64,000 nt of DNA from Arcobacter sp. CECT 8983 (GCF_004118855.1 NZ_PDKF01000002.1:324689-388688); one strand, 5' to 3'. Counted from the first letter of the stretch, positions 1-9,260 are shown. Notes: generated from the letters alone by a model not told the origin. Numbers and translations are program-made.

Positions 1-388
1 TAAAAAGATTACCAACGAAAAGCGCTGCTTCATCTCCTCCAGTACCTGCTCTAAGTTCTAGAAAGATATTTTTGTCATCATTAGGATCTTTTGGAATCAT
101 TAGATATTTAATCTCTTCTTCAAGCTGTGGCTTTGAAGCTTCTAATTCTTTAATTTCCTCTTTTGCAAGTTCTCCAAGTTCTGGATCTTCAAGCATTATT
201 TTGTTTTCTTGAATATCTTCTACAACTTTGATATACTCTTTTGCTTTGTTAACAATTGGTTCAATACTAGATTGTTCCTTTGAAAGCTCAGTCATTCTTT
301 TTATGTCAGAAGTGATATCTGGAGAGATCAATAATTTATTGATCTCTTCATATCTGTCTATAAATGGTTTTAGTTTATCTTGTAGCAT
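1..388 (-). CDS. prfA: Peptide chain release factor 1 (RF1), N-terminal part
   Basis: Class I release factor that recognises UAA and UAG in the ribosomal A site and triggers peptide release. The visible 129 residues start [20 protein letters not shown], the helical N-terminal domain. They run to the conserved segment [16 protein letters not shown], where domain 2 begins and which distinguishes RF1 from RF2. The anticodon-like PxT and catalytic GGQ motifs lie beyond base 1, so the gene is incomplete because of the window edge, not broken. The start ATG at 388 lies 56 bp downstream of the rpsT stop on the same strand, so the two are probably cotranscribed. I see no terminator between them. Confidence 0.95.
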   Translation of the reverse strand, partial: MLQDKLKPFIDRYEEINKLLISPDITSDIKRMTELSKEQSSIEPIVNKAKEYIKVVEDIQENKIMLEDPELGELAKEEIKELEASKPQLEEEIKYLMIPKDPNDDKNIFLELRAGTGGDEAALFVGNLF

Positions 389-444
389 ATTTGTTAGTAT
401 TTATTATATTTATATAGACTCGAATAAAATATTTGAATTTATAC

Positions 445-705
445 TTATATAGCGTTTACTTGTACTTGTAGTCTAGAAACTTTTCTAGCTGCAGTACCTT
501 TCTTTAGGATACCTTTAGATACACAGTGGTGGATGTATTTGTTAGCAGATTTCATTGCTTCAACTGCTTTGTCTTTGTCTGCAGCTTCAATTGCAGCTAC
601 TACGTCTTTAGTAACATTTTTAATTCTAGTTTTGTAGAATCTGTTTCTTTCTGTTCTAACTTTTGTCTGTCTCGCTCTTTTCTCAGCAGATTTGTGATTT
701 GCCAT
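445..705 (-). CDS. rpsT: 30S ribosomal protein S20
   Basis: Primary-binding protein of the small ribosomal subunit, contacting the 5' domain and helix 44 of 16S rRNA. The 86-residue product starts [20 protein letters not shown], the basic N-terminal helix typical of S20, and keeps the family signature around [20 protein letters not shown]. Length matches the family. It is divergent from glmM, with about 84 bp shared upstream DNA that must hold both promoters. prfA follows directly downstream, an rpsT-prfA pairing that links two translation genes. Confidence 0.97.
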   Translation of the reverse strand: MANHKSAEKRARQTKVRTERNRFYKTRIKNVTKDVVAAIEAADKDKAVEAMKSANKYIHHCVSKGILKKGTAARKVSRLQVQVNAI

Positions 706-789
706 AATTATTTAACCTCTTTGTAAAATTTTAAAGGATAGAATATTATCTAAATAACTTTAAAGTTAGTTTAAATTTAGGAAGATTTA

Positions 790-2124
790 ATGAAACTATT
801 TGGAACAGATGGAGTTAGAGGATTAGCAGGTGAGTTCTTAGATGCAGTTACTGTATTAAAACTTGCAAAGGCTGCTGGAATCTACTTTAGAAAGCATTCA
901 ACAACAAAAAGAATATTAGTTGGAAAAGATACACGAAGAAGTGGATATATGATTGAAAATGCACTTGTAAGTGGTCTTACTTCAGTAGGTTATGATGTAA
1001 TTCAGATTGGTCCTATGCCTACTCCTGCAATTGCTTATTTAACAGAAAGTATGAGATGTGATGCTGGAATTATGATTTCTGCTTCTCACAACCCTTTTGA
1101 AGATAATGGTATTAAATTTTTTGATAACCATGGAAATAAGCTAAGTACTAACTGCGAAGAAAATATTGAGAAAATTTTCTTTGATGATGAAGTATTAAAA
1201 GAAGGAACAGTAACTGGGAAAAATATTGGTTCTTCTAAAAGAATTGATGATGTTATTGGAAGATATATAGTTGCAATTAAAAGTTCTTTTCCTAATGATT
1301 TATCATTACAAGGGATGAGAATTGTTTTAGACTGTGCAAATGGTGCAGCATATAAAGTAGCACCTACTATTTTAGATGAATTAGGTGCGGATGTAATTAC
1401 ATTAAATGATAAACCAAATGGATATAACATCAATGATGGATGTGGTGCTTTATATCCTAAAAATGTAGGTAAAGTAGTAAAAGAGTATAGAGCTGATATT
1501 GGTATTGCCCTTGATGGTGATGCTGATAGATTAGTTATTGTAGATGAAGAAGGAGAAGTTGTAGATGGTGATAAACTTCTTGGTGCTCTTTGTACTTTCT
1601 TAAAAGAAGAAAATACTTTAAAAGGAAACGCTTGTGTAGCAACTGTAATGTCTAACAAAGCATTAGAAGATTATTTAAATGCACATGACTTAGAACTTCT
1701 AAGATCAAACGTGGGAGATAAAAATGTTTTAGAGCAGATGAAAGACAAAGGAGTTAATTTTGGTGGTGAACAAAGTGGTCATATTATTTTCTCTGATGTA
1801 GCTAAAACTGGTGATGGTTTAGCTTCTGCACTTCAAGTATTAGCACTGATTTTAAGAAGAAAACAAAAAGCAAGTGTTGCATTAAACCCATTTGAACTTT
1901 ATCCACAACTTTTAGTTAATTTAAAAGTTAGTGAAAAAAAACCTTTAGAAGAAATTGATGGACTAGAGGAGATTTTAGAACCAATTAGAAAAAAAGGTAT
2001 TAGAGATCTAATTAGATATTCTGGAACAGAAAATAAAATAAGACTTCTTTTAGAAGGTAAAAATAAAAAAGAAGTTGAAGAGTCAATGCAAACATTAAAA
2101 GAGTTTATTGAAAAAGTTCTATGA
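790..2124 (+). CDS. glmM: Phosphoglucosamine mutase
   Basis: Interconverts glucosamine-6-phosphate and glucosamine-1-phosphate, supplying UDP-GlcNAc for peptidoglycan and LPS. The 444-residue protein has the four-domain alpha-D-phosphohexomutase layout. The N-terminal [10 protein letters not shown] is present, the phosphoserine loop [12 protein letters not shown] lies near residue 100, the metal-binding loop DGDADR near residue 240, the sugar loop GGEQSGH near residue 325, and the phosphate loop RYSGTEN near residue 410. The ATG is preceded by AGGAAGA. The stop TGA overlaps the lspA start (ATGA), implying translational coupling. Confidence 0.97.
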   Translation: MKLFGTDGVRGLAGEFLDAVTVLKLAKAAGIYFRKHSTTKRILVGKDTRRSGYMIENALVSGLTSVGYDVIQIGPMPTPAIAYLTESMRCDAGIMISASHNPFEDNGIKFFDNHGNKLSTNCEENIEKIFFDDEVLKEGTVTGKNIGSSKRIDDVIGRYIVAIKSSFPNDLSLQGMRIVLDCANGAAYKVAPTILDELGADVITLNDKPNGYNINDGCGALYPKNVGKVVKEYRADIGIALDGDADRLVIVDEEGEVVDGDKLLGALCTFLKEENTLKGNACVATVMSNKALEDYLNAHDLELLRSNVGDKNVLEQMKDKGVNFGGEQSGHIIFSDVAKTGDGLASALQVLALILRRKQKASVALNPFELYPQLLVNLKVSEKKPLEEIDGLEEILEPIRKKGIRDLIRYSGTENKIRLLLEGKNKKEVEESMQTLKEFIEKVL

Positions 2125-2591
2125 GAAAAGAGTATAAATTATCAATAATTATTTTTATAGCTATATTTTTGTTTGATCAATTTGTCAAATATGCTTTTGT
2201 AAATTTTTCGTGGGAAGTTGATGGAGCATATATGTCTTTGAAATTAGCATATAATTATGGTGTAGCTTTTTCAATGTTTGAATTCTTAGAAGGATATTTA
2301 AAGTATATTCAATTGTTAATTGCACTTGTTGCAACAATATATTTAGTGAAAAATAAAGAAATTTTTTATAAATATTTTATACCAATATCTATTCTTTATG
2401 CAGCAGGATTATCAAATATTTTAGATAGATTTACATATGGTGCAGTGGTGGATTATTTTTATTGGCACTATGGTTTTGAATTTGCAATTTTTAATATAGC
2501 TGATGTAATGATTAATATTGCAGTTGCTATTTTAATTTTGATGCAAATAAAAGAAATAAGAGAAGAAAAGAAAAAAGAAATAGAAAAATAA
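2121..2591 (+). CDS. lspA: Lipoprotein signal peptidase (signal peptidase II)
   Basis: Inner-membrane aspartyl protease that removes signal peptides from diacylglyceryl-modified prolipoproteins. The 156 residues contain four hydrophobic segments. The family motifs are visible: DQFVKY near residue 20, [10 protein letters not shown] near residue 48, and the two catalytic aspartates in [14 protein letters not shown] (around 110) and FNIADVMIN (around 134). The C-terminus is a short basic tail. It overlaps glmM by four bases. Substrates are plentiful nearby, including four lipoproteins encoded at 15.8-18.5 kb and MetQ at 59.9 kb. Confidence 0.96.
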   Translation: MRKEYKLSIIIFIAIFLFDQFVKYAFVNFSWEVDGAYMSLKLAYNYGVAFSMFEFLEGYLKYIQLLIALVATIYLVKNKEIFYKYFIPISILYAAGLSNILDRFTYGAVVDYFYWHYGFEFAIFNIADVMINIAVAILILMQIKEIREEKKKEIEK

Positions 2592-2618
2592 AATTTGGGA
2601 CTTAAATATTTATTTAGG

Positions 2619-2624
2619 TATAAT
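2619..2624 (+). promoter_or_regulatory. -10 promoter box upstream of the leuC-type gene
   Basis: A TATAAT hexamer preceded by TTTAGG lies 29 bp before the ATG at 2654. The same TTTAGG-TATAAT arrangement recurs before murI (61639) and ndk (minus strand, 55352). The -35 region is poorly conserved, as is usual for Campylobacterota sigma-70 promoters. Confidence 0.6.
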
Positions 2625-2653
2625 CCAGAAAAAAATATTAAAACGGGGTTTTT

Positions 2654-3934
2654 ATGGGTCAGACAATAACAGAAAAAATATTTAGTGAACACGTTGGAAG
2701 AGAGGTTTACGCAGGAGAAATTGTAAGAAGTCCAATTGATATGGTAATTGGAAACGATATTACAACTCCTATTTCTATTAGAGCGTTTGAAGAAGGAGGA
2801 TTTAAAGAATTAGCAAATCCAGATGGTTTTGCAATTGTATTAGATCACTTTATCCCTGCAAAAGATATTGCATCTGCAAATCAAGCAAAAATTTCTAGAG
2901 ATTTTGCAATAAAACATGATTTAAAACACTTCTTCGATGAAAAAGATATGGGTATTGAACATGCTTTACTACCAGAAAAAGGTTTAGTTTTACCAGGTGA
3001 TGTAATTATTGGTGCAGATTCTCATACATGTACTCATGGTGGATTAGGAGCATTTTCTACTGGTATGGGTTCAACTGATATTTCATTTGGAATGATTACT
3101 GGTGGTAACTGGTTTAAAGTTCCAGAATCAATCAAAGTTGTAATGACTGGAAAGCCAAGTGAATATGTATCTGGAAAAGATATTATCTTAGAAGTAATTA
3201 GAATGCTAGGGGTTGATGGAGCTTTATATCAAACTTTAGAGTTTACAGGTGATACAGTACAGTATTTATCTATGGACGATAGATTCTCTATTTGTAATAT
3301 GGCTATTGAAGCAGGTGCTAAAAATGGTATTTTTGCATATGATGAAATTACTGAAGAGTTTTTAAAGAAAACTGCTGAAGCAAATAATGGTTTAAGAGCA
3401 GAACCAAAAATTCATTACTCTGATGAAGATGCTAACTATACTAAAGTTCTTGAAATTGATGTAGCTAATTTAGAACCAGTAATTGCATATCCATTCTTAC
3501 CTGATAATGGACATTCAGTTTCTCAAGCAGTTGCAGATGAAATTAAAGTTGATCAAGTATTTATTGGATCATGTACAAATGGTAGATTATCAGACTTTAA
3601 AGTAGCTGCTGAAATTATGCAAGGTAAAAAAGTTGCAAGACATGTAAGAATGATTTTAACTCCTGGTACTCAAAAGATTCTTAGAGATGCTACAAAAGCA
3701 GGATATATTGATACATTAGTAGATGCAGGTGCTGTTGTTTCAAATCCAACTTGTGGAGCATGTTTAGGTGGATATATGGGAATCTTAGGTGATGAAGAAG
3801 TTTGTATATCTACAACTAATAGAAACTTTGTAGGAAGAATGGGTTCAAGAACTTCTAAAATTTATTTAGCAAACTCAGCTGTTGCAGCAGCTAGTGCTAT
3901 TTCTGGATATATAACTGACCCAAGAAGTTTATAA
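2654..3934 (+). CDS. leuC: 3-isopropylmalate dehydratase large subunit-type (aconitase family) protein
   Basis: Aconitase-superfamily [4Fe-4S] hydro-lyase of the short LeuC/homoaconitase type. 426 residues begin MGQTITEKIFSEHVG. Motifs include the substrate and cluster region GADSHTCTHGGLGAFSTGMG near residue 115-135, the first cluster cysteine in FIGSCTNGR near residue 300, and the remaining pair in NPTCGACLGG near residue 362. In leucine synthesis the enzyme isomerises 2- and 3-isopropylmalate together with LeuD, but no leuD is adjacent; the next gene is mobA, overlapping by one base (TAATG). It could instead be a 2,3-dimethylmalate or homoaconitase-type enzyme. The fold is certain and the exact substrate is not. 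Confidence 0.85.
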   Translation: MGQTITEKIFSEHVGREVYAGEIVRSPIDMVIGNDITTPISIRAFEEGGFKELANPDGFAIVLDHFIPAKDIASANQAKISRDFAIKHDLKHFFDEKDMGIEHALLPEKGLVLPGDVIIGADSHTCTHGGLGAFSTGMGSTDISFGMITGGNWFKVPESIKVVMTGKPSEYVSGKDIILEVIRMLGVDGALYQTLEFTGDTVQYLSMDDRFSICNMAIEAGAKNGIFAYDEITEEFLKKTAEANNGLRAEPKIHYSDEDANYTKVLEIDVANLEPVIAYPFLPDNGHSVSQAVADEIKVDQVFIGSCTNGRLSDFKVAAEIMQGKKVARHVRMILTPGTQKILRDATKAGYIDTLVDAGAVVSNPTCGACLGGYMGILGDEEVCISTTNRNFVGRMGSRTSKIYLANSAVAAASAISGYITDPRSL

Positions 3935-4536
3935 TGAACAGAACACCGCTAAAAGATATCCCTTGCGTTATTCTTTGTGGTGGTAAAAGCTCAAGGATGG
4001 GAGAAGATAAATCTCTTCTTCCTTTTTCTACTTCAAGTACACTTACCCAATATCAATACGAAAAACTAAAAAAACTATTTGAAAATGTATATTTATCATC
4101 AAAAGTAGATAAATTTGATTTTATCTCAAAAGAAGAATTGCTTCTTGATGAAGCTAAAATTTATTCTCCAATAGCAGCATTACAATCTATATTTTCAAAA
4201 CTAAACTTTGATAAAATATTTATAATAACAGTTGATACTCCTTTAGTAAAACTTGAATCAATAAAAGAAATTATAAAAGAATCTAATAATTATGACATTA
4301 CAGTTGCAAAGACTGACAGAGTCCATAACCTTTGTGGAATTTTTAAAAAGCATAAGCTTCAACCCTTAGTTAATAAAATGTTAAAAGAAGACTTTCATAA
4401 GGTTGGTTTCCTATTAAAAGAGCTTAAAACAAATTATGTAGAGTTTTTAGATGATGATGAATTTATTAATCTTAATGAAAAAGATGAGTATCAAAGGGCA
4501 TTGGAAATTATAAGTAAGACTAATGATATTTATTAG
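3934..4536 (+). CDS. mobA: Molybdenum cofactor guanylyltransferase
   Basis: Transfers GMP from GTP to molybdopterin-Mo to form the guanine dinucleotide cofactor used by DMSO-reductase-family enzymes. The 200-residue protein opens with the nucleotidyltransferase signature CVILCGGKSSRMGEDKSLLPF (residues about 11-31), giving the GTP-binding loop and the catalytic Arg/Lys. DTPLVKLE near residue 100 is the metal-binding loop, and the later residues 128-135 hold HNLCGIFK. Length matches MobA. The start overlaps the previous stop by one base, so it depends on readthrough of the same transcript. Confidence 0.92.
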   Translation: MNRTPLKDIPCVILCGGKSSRMGEDKSLLPFSTSSTLTQYQYEKLKKLFENVYLSSKVDKFDFISKEELLLDEAKIYSPIAALQSIFSKLNFDKIFIITVDTPLVKLESIKEIIKESNNYDITVAKTDRVHNLCGIFKKHKLQPLVNKMLKEDFHKVGFLLKELKTNYVEFLDDDEFINLNEKDEYQRALEIISKTNDIY

Positions 4537-4619
4537 TTATTTGTTAAACTTATAAGTTTTGTATTATTTGTTTTTAGATACTCTTTCATATAAATTTTAC
4601 TTATAATAAGGATATTAGA

Positions 4620-6089
4620 ATGTCTAATAATAATGAGTTAAAAGAGGCTCTTGCTTTAGTAGATAAAGAACTGAAGAAAAAGGGACTTTCAAGAAGAGAT
4701 GCTTTAAAGGTTGCAGGTTTAGGTTCTGCATCTTTTTTGATGGGGAGTACTGAACTTGAAGCTGCTACAGTTGCAAACGCAAGTGATGTAAAAGCAAAGA
4801 TTTTAATTATTGGTGGAGGACTTGCCGGTATATCTACTGCTGCAAGATTATCAAATAGTTTATCAAATCCAGATATAACAGTAATTGAGCCAAATCCAAA
4901 ATCTGTATCATATCAACCTGGAAATACTTTAATTGCATCTGGAGTATATACCAAAGATGACATTATGTATGATACTAAAGATTTTGTACCAAGTGGTGTA
5001 AAAGTTATTAAAGATAAAGCAATTGAGTTTGATCCTGATAATAATAAAGTTAAAACACAAAATGGTGAGACTTTTGATTATGATTATTTAATTGTTGCAG
5101 CTGGACTTACTTTAGATTTTGCAAGAATTAAAGGTTTAGAAGAAATAGGAGAGTTGACAACATTAGGTGATTCTTCTAAGCTTATATCAAAGCTTAAAGA
5201 CTCAGGGGTTTGTTCTATTTATTCAACTGATGGTGCAGTTGCAGCTTGGGAGAGTATGCAAAAATTTATACAAGATGCAAAAGCTGGTAAAAAGGTAGAA
5301 GCAGTATTTACTCATCCAAATACATCAATTAAATGTGGTGGAGCTCCAAAAAAAATCATGTATCTTACTAACTCAAGACTCGAAGAAGCTGGAGCAAGAA
5401 AAAATGCAAACTTAACTTTTTATCCAAATGGTGGAAGTATGTTTGGAGTTAAAGAGTACCATGACGCCATTTTAAAACAATTTAAAGCAAGAGATTTTAA
5501 ATGGCACTATAATCATAATCTAATAGGCGTTGATTTAGAGAAAAAAATTGCAACTTTTGATAACTTTTGGGATGAAAAAGGTGCATATGATCCTGATTTA
5601 GAAGAGTATGATATTGTAACAAAGCATAAAAATGTAGAAGTACCATATGATTTTTTACATATTACTCCTCCAATGAAAGCTCCAGATGAAATAGGTAACT
5701 CTGCAATTGGTTCAGGAAAAGGTTGGGTTCCAGTTAATAAAGAAACGCTACAACATGTAAAATATGACAATATTTTTTCATTAGGAGATATTGCCGCAGT
5801 TCCAATGGGAAAAACAGGTGGAAGTGTTAGAAAGCAGTATAAAGTATTAGTTGATAATATTATTTTAAGCATGGAAGGTAAAGCTTTAAAAGCTAAATAT
5901 GATGGTTATACAGTTTGTCCTTTAATAACTGATATTGGAAAAGTAATGCTTGCTGAATTTGACTGGAGTAAAAAGCCAACACCTACATTCCCCCTTGATC
6001 CAACTGTAGAGAGATATGTTTGGTGGTTATTAAAAGTATATATGCTTAAACCAATGACTCAATATGGAATGTTATCTGGTAGAGCATAA
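4620..6089 (+). CDS. sqr: Type II sulfide:quinone oxidoreductase with Tat-type leader (copy 1)
   Basis: FAD-dependent oxidoreductase predicted to oxidise sulfide to sulfane sulfur and reduce quinone. The 489 residues start with an about 50-residue leader holding SRRDALKVAGLG, a twin-arginine motif before a weakly hydrophobic stretch. The FAD dinucleotide fold GGGLAGISTAARL follows. The pattern closely follows human SQOR: YQPGNT, KCGGAPKKIMYL with Cys239, TPPMKAPDEIG, KETLQHVKYDNIFSLGD, and YTVCPL with Cys433. Cys239 and Cys433 correspond to the two catalytic cysteines that carry the sulfur bridge. C-terminal amphipathic helices (VWWLLKVYMLKP) fit membrane association. It is paralogous to the copy at 6528. 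FccB is a less likely alternative because the C-terminus is SQR-like. Confidence 0.88.
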   Translation: MSNNNELKEALALVDKELKKKGLSRRDALKVAGLGSASFLMGSTELEAATVANASDVKAKILIIGGGLAGISTAARLSNSLSNPDITVIEPNPKSVSYQPGNTLIASGVYTKDDIMYDTKDFVPSGVKVIKDKAIEFDPDNNKVKTQNGETFDYDYLIVAAGLTLDFARIKGLEEIGELTTLGDSSKLISKLKDSGVCSIYSTDGAVAAWESMQKFIQDAKAGKKVEAVFTHPNTSIKCGGAPKKIMYLTNSRLEEAGARKNANLTFYPNGGSMFGVKEYHDAILKQFKARDFKWHYNHNLIGVDLEKKIATFDNFWDEKGAYDPDLEEYDIVTKHKNVEVPYDFLHITPPMKAPDEIGNSAIGSGKGWVPVNKETLQHVKYDNIFSLGDIAAVPMGKTGGSVRKQYKVLVDNIILSMEGKALKAKYDGYTVCPLITDIGKVMLAEFDWSKKPTPTFPLDPTVERYVWWLLKVYMLKPMTQYGMLSGRA

Positions 6090-6095
6090 TTAATT

Positions 6096-6323
6096 ATGAG
6101 GAAAGAACTTTTATATTTTTGTTTAATATTTGTTGTTTTATCATTTATTATTCACTATAAAGAGTTTCTTTCTTTTCCTTTAACACATATTCAAAACTTA
6201 TAAAATGCAGGAGCCTATGGATTTAGTTTTTTGCATCCTTTAATTTTCACAATATTAGTATATATAATATTACTTATAATAAGAATAACAATAAGAATGT
6301 TTCTAAAAATATTAAATAAATAA
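6096..6323 (+). pseudogene. Small two-helix membrane protein gene interrupted by an in-frame TAA
   Basis: Seven bases after the first sqr gene an ATG opens a frame of 35 codons (MRKELLYFCLIFVVLSFIIH...HIQNL), closed by TAA at 6201-6203. The very same frame then continues for 39 more codons (NAGAYGFSFLHPLIFTILVY...RMFLKILNK) to a second TAA at 6321. Joined, this gives a 75-residue protein with two membrane helices around a central loop and an HP motif before the second helix. One substitution at 6201 (for example from AAA, GAA or CAA) would restore it. I call it a recent nonsense mutant, but a sequencing error or two separate peptides cannot be excluded. Confidence 0.6.
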
Positions 6324-6527
6324 TACCTATATAACTAATAATTATACTTTTTATAACAAAATATAATTTTACTAAGTTCCTTTATATCGATAATATATAA
6401 TAGAATATAGATAATATAAATAAAAAAAATAATAAAATATTATAAAATCAAATATCTAGCAAAGAATATCAATATAATTAATACTAAACATATTATAATA
6501 ATTACATATTCATTGAAGGAGATTGTA
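6324..6527. other. AT-rich intergenic leader before the second sqr gene
   Basis: About 200 bases of extremely AT-rich DNA with no open frame of note. Several TATAAT-like hexamers occur (for example around 6390-6420), so a promoter for the second sqr is likely here, but no single box can be chosen. No hairpin terminator is evident. Confidence 0.4.
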
Positions 6528-7991
6528 ATGGATAATAAAGATTTACTTAATGAGTTTGAAAAAGAACTTATTAAAAAAGGTATATCAAGGAGGGATGCTT
6601 TAAAATTAATGGGACTTAGTGCAGTAAGTACTGCAATGCTAAATCCTATTGACTCTGAAGCATCTGAGGCAAAAGCTAGTGATGTAAAAGCAAAGATTGT
6701 AATAGTTGGTGGTGGTTTATCAGGTATCTCTACTGCTGCAAGATTAATTAACTCTTTAAGTAATCCAGATGTTACTGTTATTGAACCAAGTGATGTATCA
6801 GTTTCATATCAACCTGGAAACACTTTTATTGGTGCTGGGGTATATGAAAAAAAAGATGTAATGTATGAACTAAAAGACTTCTTACCACAAGGAGCAAAAC
6901 TAATCAAAGACAAGGCTATAGAGTTTGATCCTGATAATAATAGTTTAACTATTTCAAGTGGTGAAAAAATCTTATACGATTATTTAGTAATTGCAGCTGG
7001 TCTAACTTTAGATTTTGGGAAAATCAAAGGTTTAGAAGAGCTAGGTGATACATATACAATGGATGAAAAAAGTAAAATCAAAGAGTTGTTTGATGGAACA
7101 GGCGTAAGCACAGTTTATAATACAGATGCAGCTATTTATACTTGGAAAAATATGCAAGCAACAATTGAAGAAGCTAAAAAAGGCAAAAAGTTAAATGCTA
7201 TTTTCTCTCATCCTGATACGGCAATTAAATGTGGTGGAGCTCCTAAAAAAATGATGTATTTAATGGATGCAAGATTAAATGAAGCAGGAAAAGATGTGAG
7301 AGCAAATGTAGATATGACATTCTATCCAAACTCTACAAAACTATTCTCTGTAAAAGAGTATGCTGATGCAATTAAAAAGCAGTATGAAGCTAGAAATATG
7401 AAATGGAAATTTGCTCATAATCTAAAAGCTGTAGATATTAAAAATAAAGTAGCTACTTTTGAACATTATTGGGATGAAAAAGGTGAATATGATCCTGATT
7501 TAGGAGAATATGATTTAATTAGGAAAACTAAAATGGTTGATGTAGATTATGACTTCTTACATGTAGCACCTCCAATGAAAGCTCCTGATGAAATAGGAAA
7601 CTCTGCTATTGGTTCAGCAAAAGGATGGGTTCCAGTTAATAAAGAGACATTACAACACGTAAAATATGACAATATTTTTTCTTTAGGAGATATTGCAGCA
7701 GTTCCTTTAGGTAAAACAGGGGGAAGTGTTAGAAAACAATATAAAGTTGTAGTAGAAAATATCATTTCTAGTATGGAAGGTAAAGCTTTAACTGCAAAAT
7801 ATGATGGTTACACAGTGTGTCCTATTATTACAGGAATTGGAACTGTTATGCTAGCTGAGTTTGATTGGAGTATGAAACCAACTCCATCTTTTCCTTTGGA
7901 CCCAACAAAAGAGAGATATATCTGGTGGCTTTTAAAAGCATATATTTTAAAGCCTATGACACAATATGGAATGTTATCAGGAAGAGTTTAA
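6528..7991 (+). CDS. sqr: Type II sulfide:quinone oxidoreductase with Tat-type leader (copy 2)
   Basis: Second SQOR-like flavoprotein, 487 residues, homologous to copy 1 over its full length. I choose the ATG at 6528 because AAGGAG lies 7 bases upstream; an in-frame TTG at 6513 falls inside that ribosome-binding site. The leader again has SRRDALKLMGLS. FAD motif GGGLSGISTAARL, substrate-side Cys235 in KCGGAPKKMMYL and Cys431 in YTVCPIIT are conserved, and the C-terminus is IWWLLKAYILKPMTQYGMLSGRV. The paralogues differ most between residues about 150 and 200, beside the substrate side. A triple rhodanese gene follows 17 bp downstream and is probably cotranscribed, so a shared periplasmic or membrane sulfur pathway is likely. 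Confidence 0.88.
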   Translation: MDNKDLLNEFEKELIKKGISRRDALKLMGLSAVSTAMLNPIDSEASEAKASDVKAKIVIVGGGLSGISTAARLINSLSNPDVTVIEPSDVSVSYQPGNTFIGAGVYEKKDVMYELKDFLPQGAKLIKDKAIEFDPDNNSLTISSGEKILYDYLVIAAGLTLDFGKIKGLEELGDTYTMDEKSKIKELFDGTGVSTVYNTDAAIYTWKNMQATIEEAKKGKKLNAIFSHPDTAIKCGGAPKKMMYLMDARLNEAGKDVRANVDMTFYPNSTKLFSVKEYADAIKKQYEARNMKWKFAHNLKAVDIKNKVATFEHYWDEKGEYDPDLGEYDLIRKTKMVDVDYDFLHVAPPMKAPDEIGNSAIGSAKGWVPVNKETLQHVKYDNIFSLGDIAAVPLGKTGGSVRKQYKVVVENIISSMEGKALTAKYDGYTVCPIITGIGTVMLAEFDWSMKPTPSFPLDPTKERYIWWLLKAYILKPMTQYGMLSGRV

Positions 7992-8008
7992 TAAAAAAGG
8001 AGAAGAGT

Positions 8009-9202
8009 ATGAAAGCAAAAAGTTTATTAAAAAGTTTAGTTATTCTAAGTTTACTAGTAAGTAGTGTTTTAGCAAATGATTCAACTAATTTAACAAAGGC
8101 AAGTGCAAAAGTTCAAAGTATTATTAATAAGTTCAAGTTAGAGATTGTTGATTATAACTACACAAAGGCAAAGATTGGTAAGGGAACTCATAATAGTGCA
8201 AAAGCTATTTTAGTAGATGCAAGACCAAATAAAAAGTATAAAGTAGGAACTATTCCAAGCGCAATTAATATTCCTGATACTGATTATAAAGAGTTTGTAA
8301 ATCAATTGAAAGATACAGCTAAAAATAAAGAAATCATTGTTTTTTGTGGTGGTTGGAATTGTGGTAAATCTCCCAAAGTAGCTAATATGCTTAAAAAAGA
8401 TGGTTTTACAAATGTAAAACTATATCAAGCAGGAGAACCTGAGTGGTCTAAGAGAAACTATAAAGAAGTTCATTTAGTAGTAACAAAAGCTGCACAAGCA
8501 AATAATAGTGCAGTACTTATTGATGCAAGACCTTATAAAATGTTTTTAGCAGAAACAATTGCAGGTGCAATATCTATTCCTGATACAAAAGTAGAAGAGT
8601 TAAAAGGAAGATTTCCTATTCATCAAAATGAAAAAATTATTGTATTTTGTGGTGGATATAAATGTGCAAAATCACATAAGGTAGCAAATAAACTTATCTC
8701 AATGGGATATAGAGATGTAAATGTATTTGCAGGTGGACTTCCTAAGTGGAAAAAGGCTGGCTTAAGTACTACAAAAAGTGCAGGAGAAGCGACTTCTAAA
8801 AAAGCATCTGCTAAACCAATGATAAGTGAAAATGGTGCTAAACTTGGTTTAGATGAAGGAAGTATTGATGGGGAATGGCTAAATGGCTTTATTAAAGAAA
8901 ATAAAGTACCTGACTTTATTCAAATAGTTGATGTAACAGATCCAAGTGAGTTTAAAAATGGACATATAAAAGGTGCTATAAATATCCCAGCGGAAAAATT
9001 ATCAGCAAAACAGCTATATGCAAAACTACCAAAGGGTAAAACTATTGTATTTAATTGTACAGCAGGAGGTAGATCAATTGAAGCATGGACAAAACTAAAA
9101 GAAGCAAAATTTGATGTAAGTGAAATTTTCTATTTTGATGCAAATGTTGATTGTAAAGGTACTAAGTGTAAAATTGAAGTAAATGAGGCTTTAGGTATTT
9201 AA
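8009..9202 (+). CDS. Secreted triple-rhodanese-domain protein
   Basis: 397 residues with a Sec signal peptide (MKAKSLLKSLVILSLLVSSVLA). The ATG at 8009 is preferred since GGAGAAGAG lies just upstream; a longer frame reads back into the sqr gene. Three rhodanese-like domains occur: about 60-150 with active-site loop CGGWNCGKS (Cys113), about 160-250 with CGGYKCAKS (Cys214), and about 285-380 with NCTAGGRS (Cys350). The first two loops carry a second cysteine five residues after the catalytic one, which is unusual. The tail has FYFDANVDCKG and a further Cys pair, a module shared with the protein at 13152. It probably accepts sulfane sulfur made by the adjacent SQRs in the periplasm; that role is inferred. 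Confidence 0.87.
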   Translation: MKAKSLLKSLVILSLLVSSVLANDSTNLTKASAKVQSIINKFKLEIVDYNYTKAKIGKGTHNSAKAILVDARPNKKYKVGTIPSAINIPDTDYKEFVNQLKDTAKNKEIIVFCGGWNCGKSPKVANMLKKDGFTNVKLYQAGEPEWSKRNYKEVHLVVTKAAQANNSAVLIDARPYKMFLAETIAGAISIPDTKVEELKGRFPIHQNEKIIVFCGGYKCAKSHKVANKLISMGYRDVNVFAGGLPKWKKAGLSTTKSAGEATSKKASAKPMISENGAKLGLDEGSIDGEWLNGFIKENKVPDFIQIVDVTDPSEFKNGHIKGAINIPAEKLSAKQLYAKLPKGKTIVFNCTAGGRSIEAWTKLKEAKFDVSEIFYFDANVDCKGTKCKIEVNEALGI

Positions 9203-9223
9203 TCTTAAATTTTATTCAAGCAT

Positions 9224-9260
9224 AAAAAAAGGTAGAAGAGTTAATCTTCTACCTTTTTTA
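9224..9260. terminator. Bidirectional rho-independent terminator
   Basis: GGTAGAAGA (9231-9239) and TCTTCTACC (9245-9253) form a perfect 9-bp stem with loop GTTAA, flanked by an A-run on the left and a T-run on the right. It lies between the convergent rhodanese gene and rplT and can serve both. Confidence 0.85.

Noticed and set aside
1086-1658. Long minus-strand open frame across glmM
   Set aside because: It is antisense to a complete glmM with all catalytic motifs; composition is a Ser/Pro/Leu-rich shadow and there is no ribosome-binding site.
4602-4607. TATAAT as the -10 box of the first sqr gene
   Set aside because: It lies only 13 bp before the ATG and overlaps the leader and ribosome-binding site; the hexamer is expected by chance in such AT-rich DNA.
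7865-8008. N-terminal extension of the triple-rhodanese frame into the sqr gene
   Set aside because: It would overlap the conserved SQR C-terminus by over 100 bases, whereas ATG 8009 has a ribosome-binding site and a proper signal peptide.
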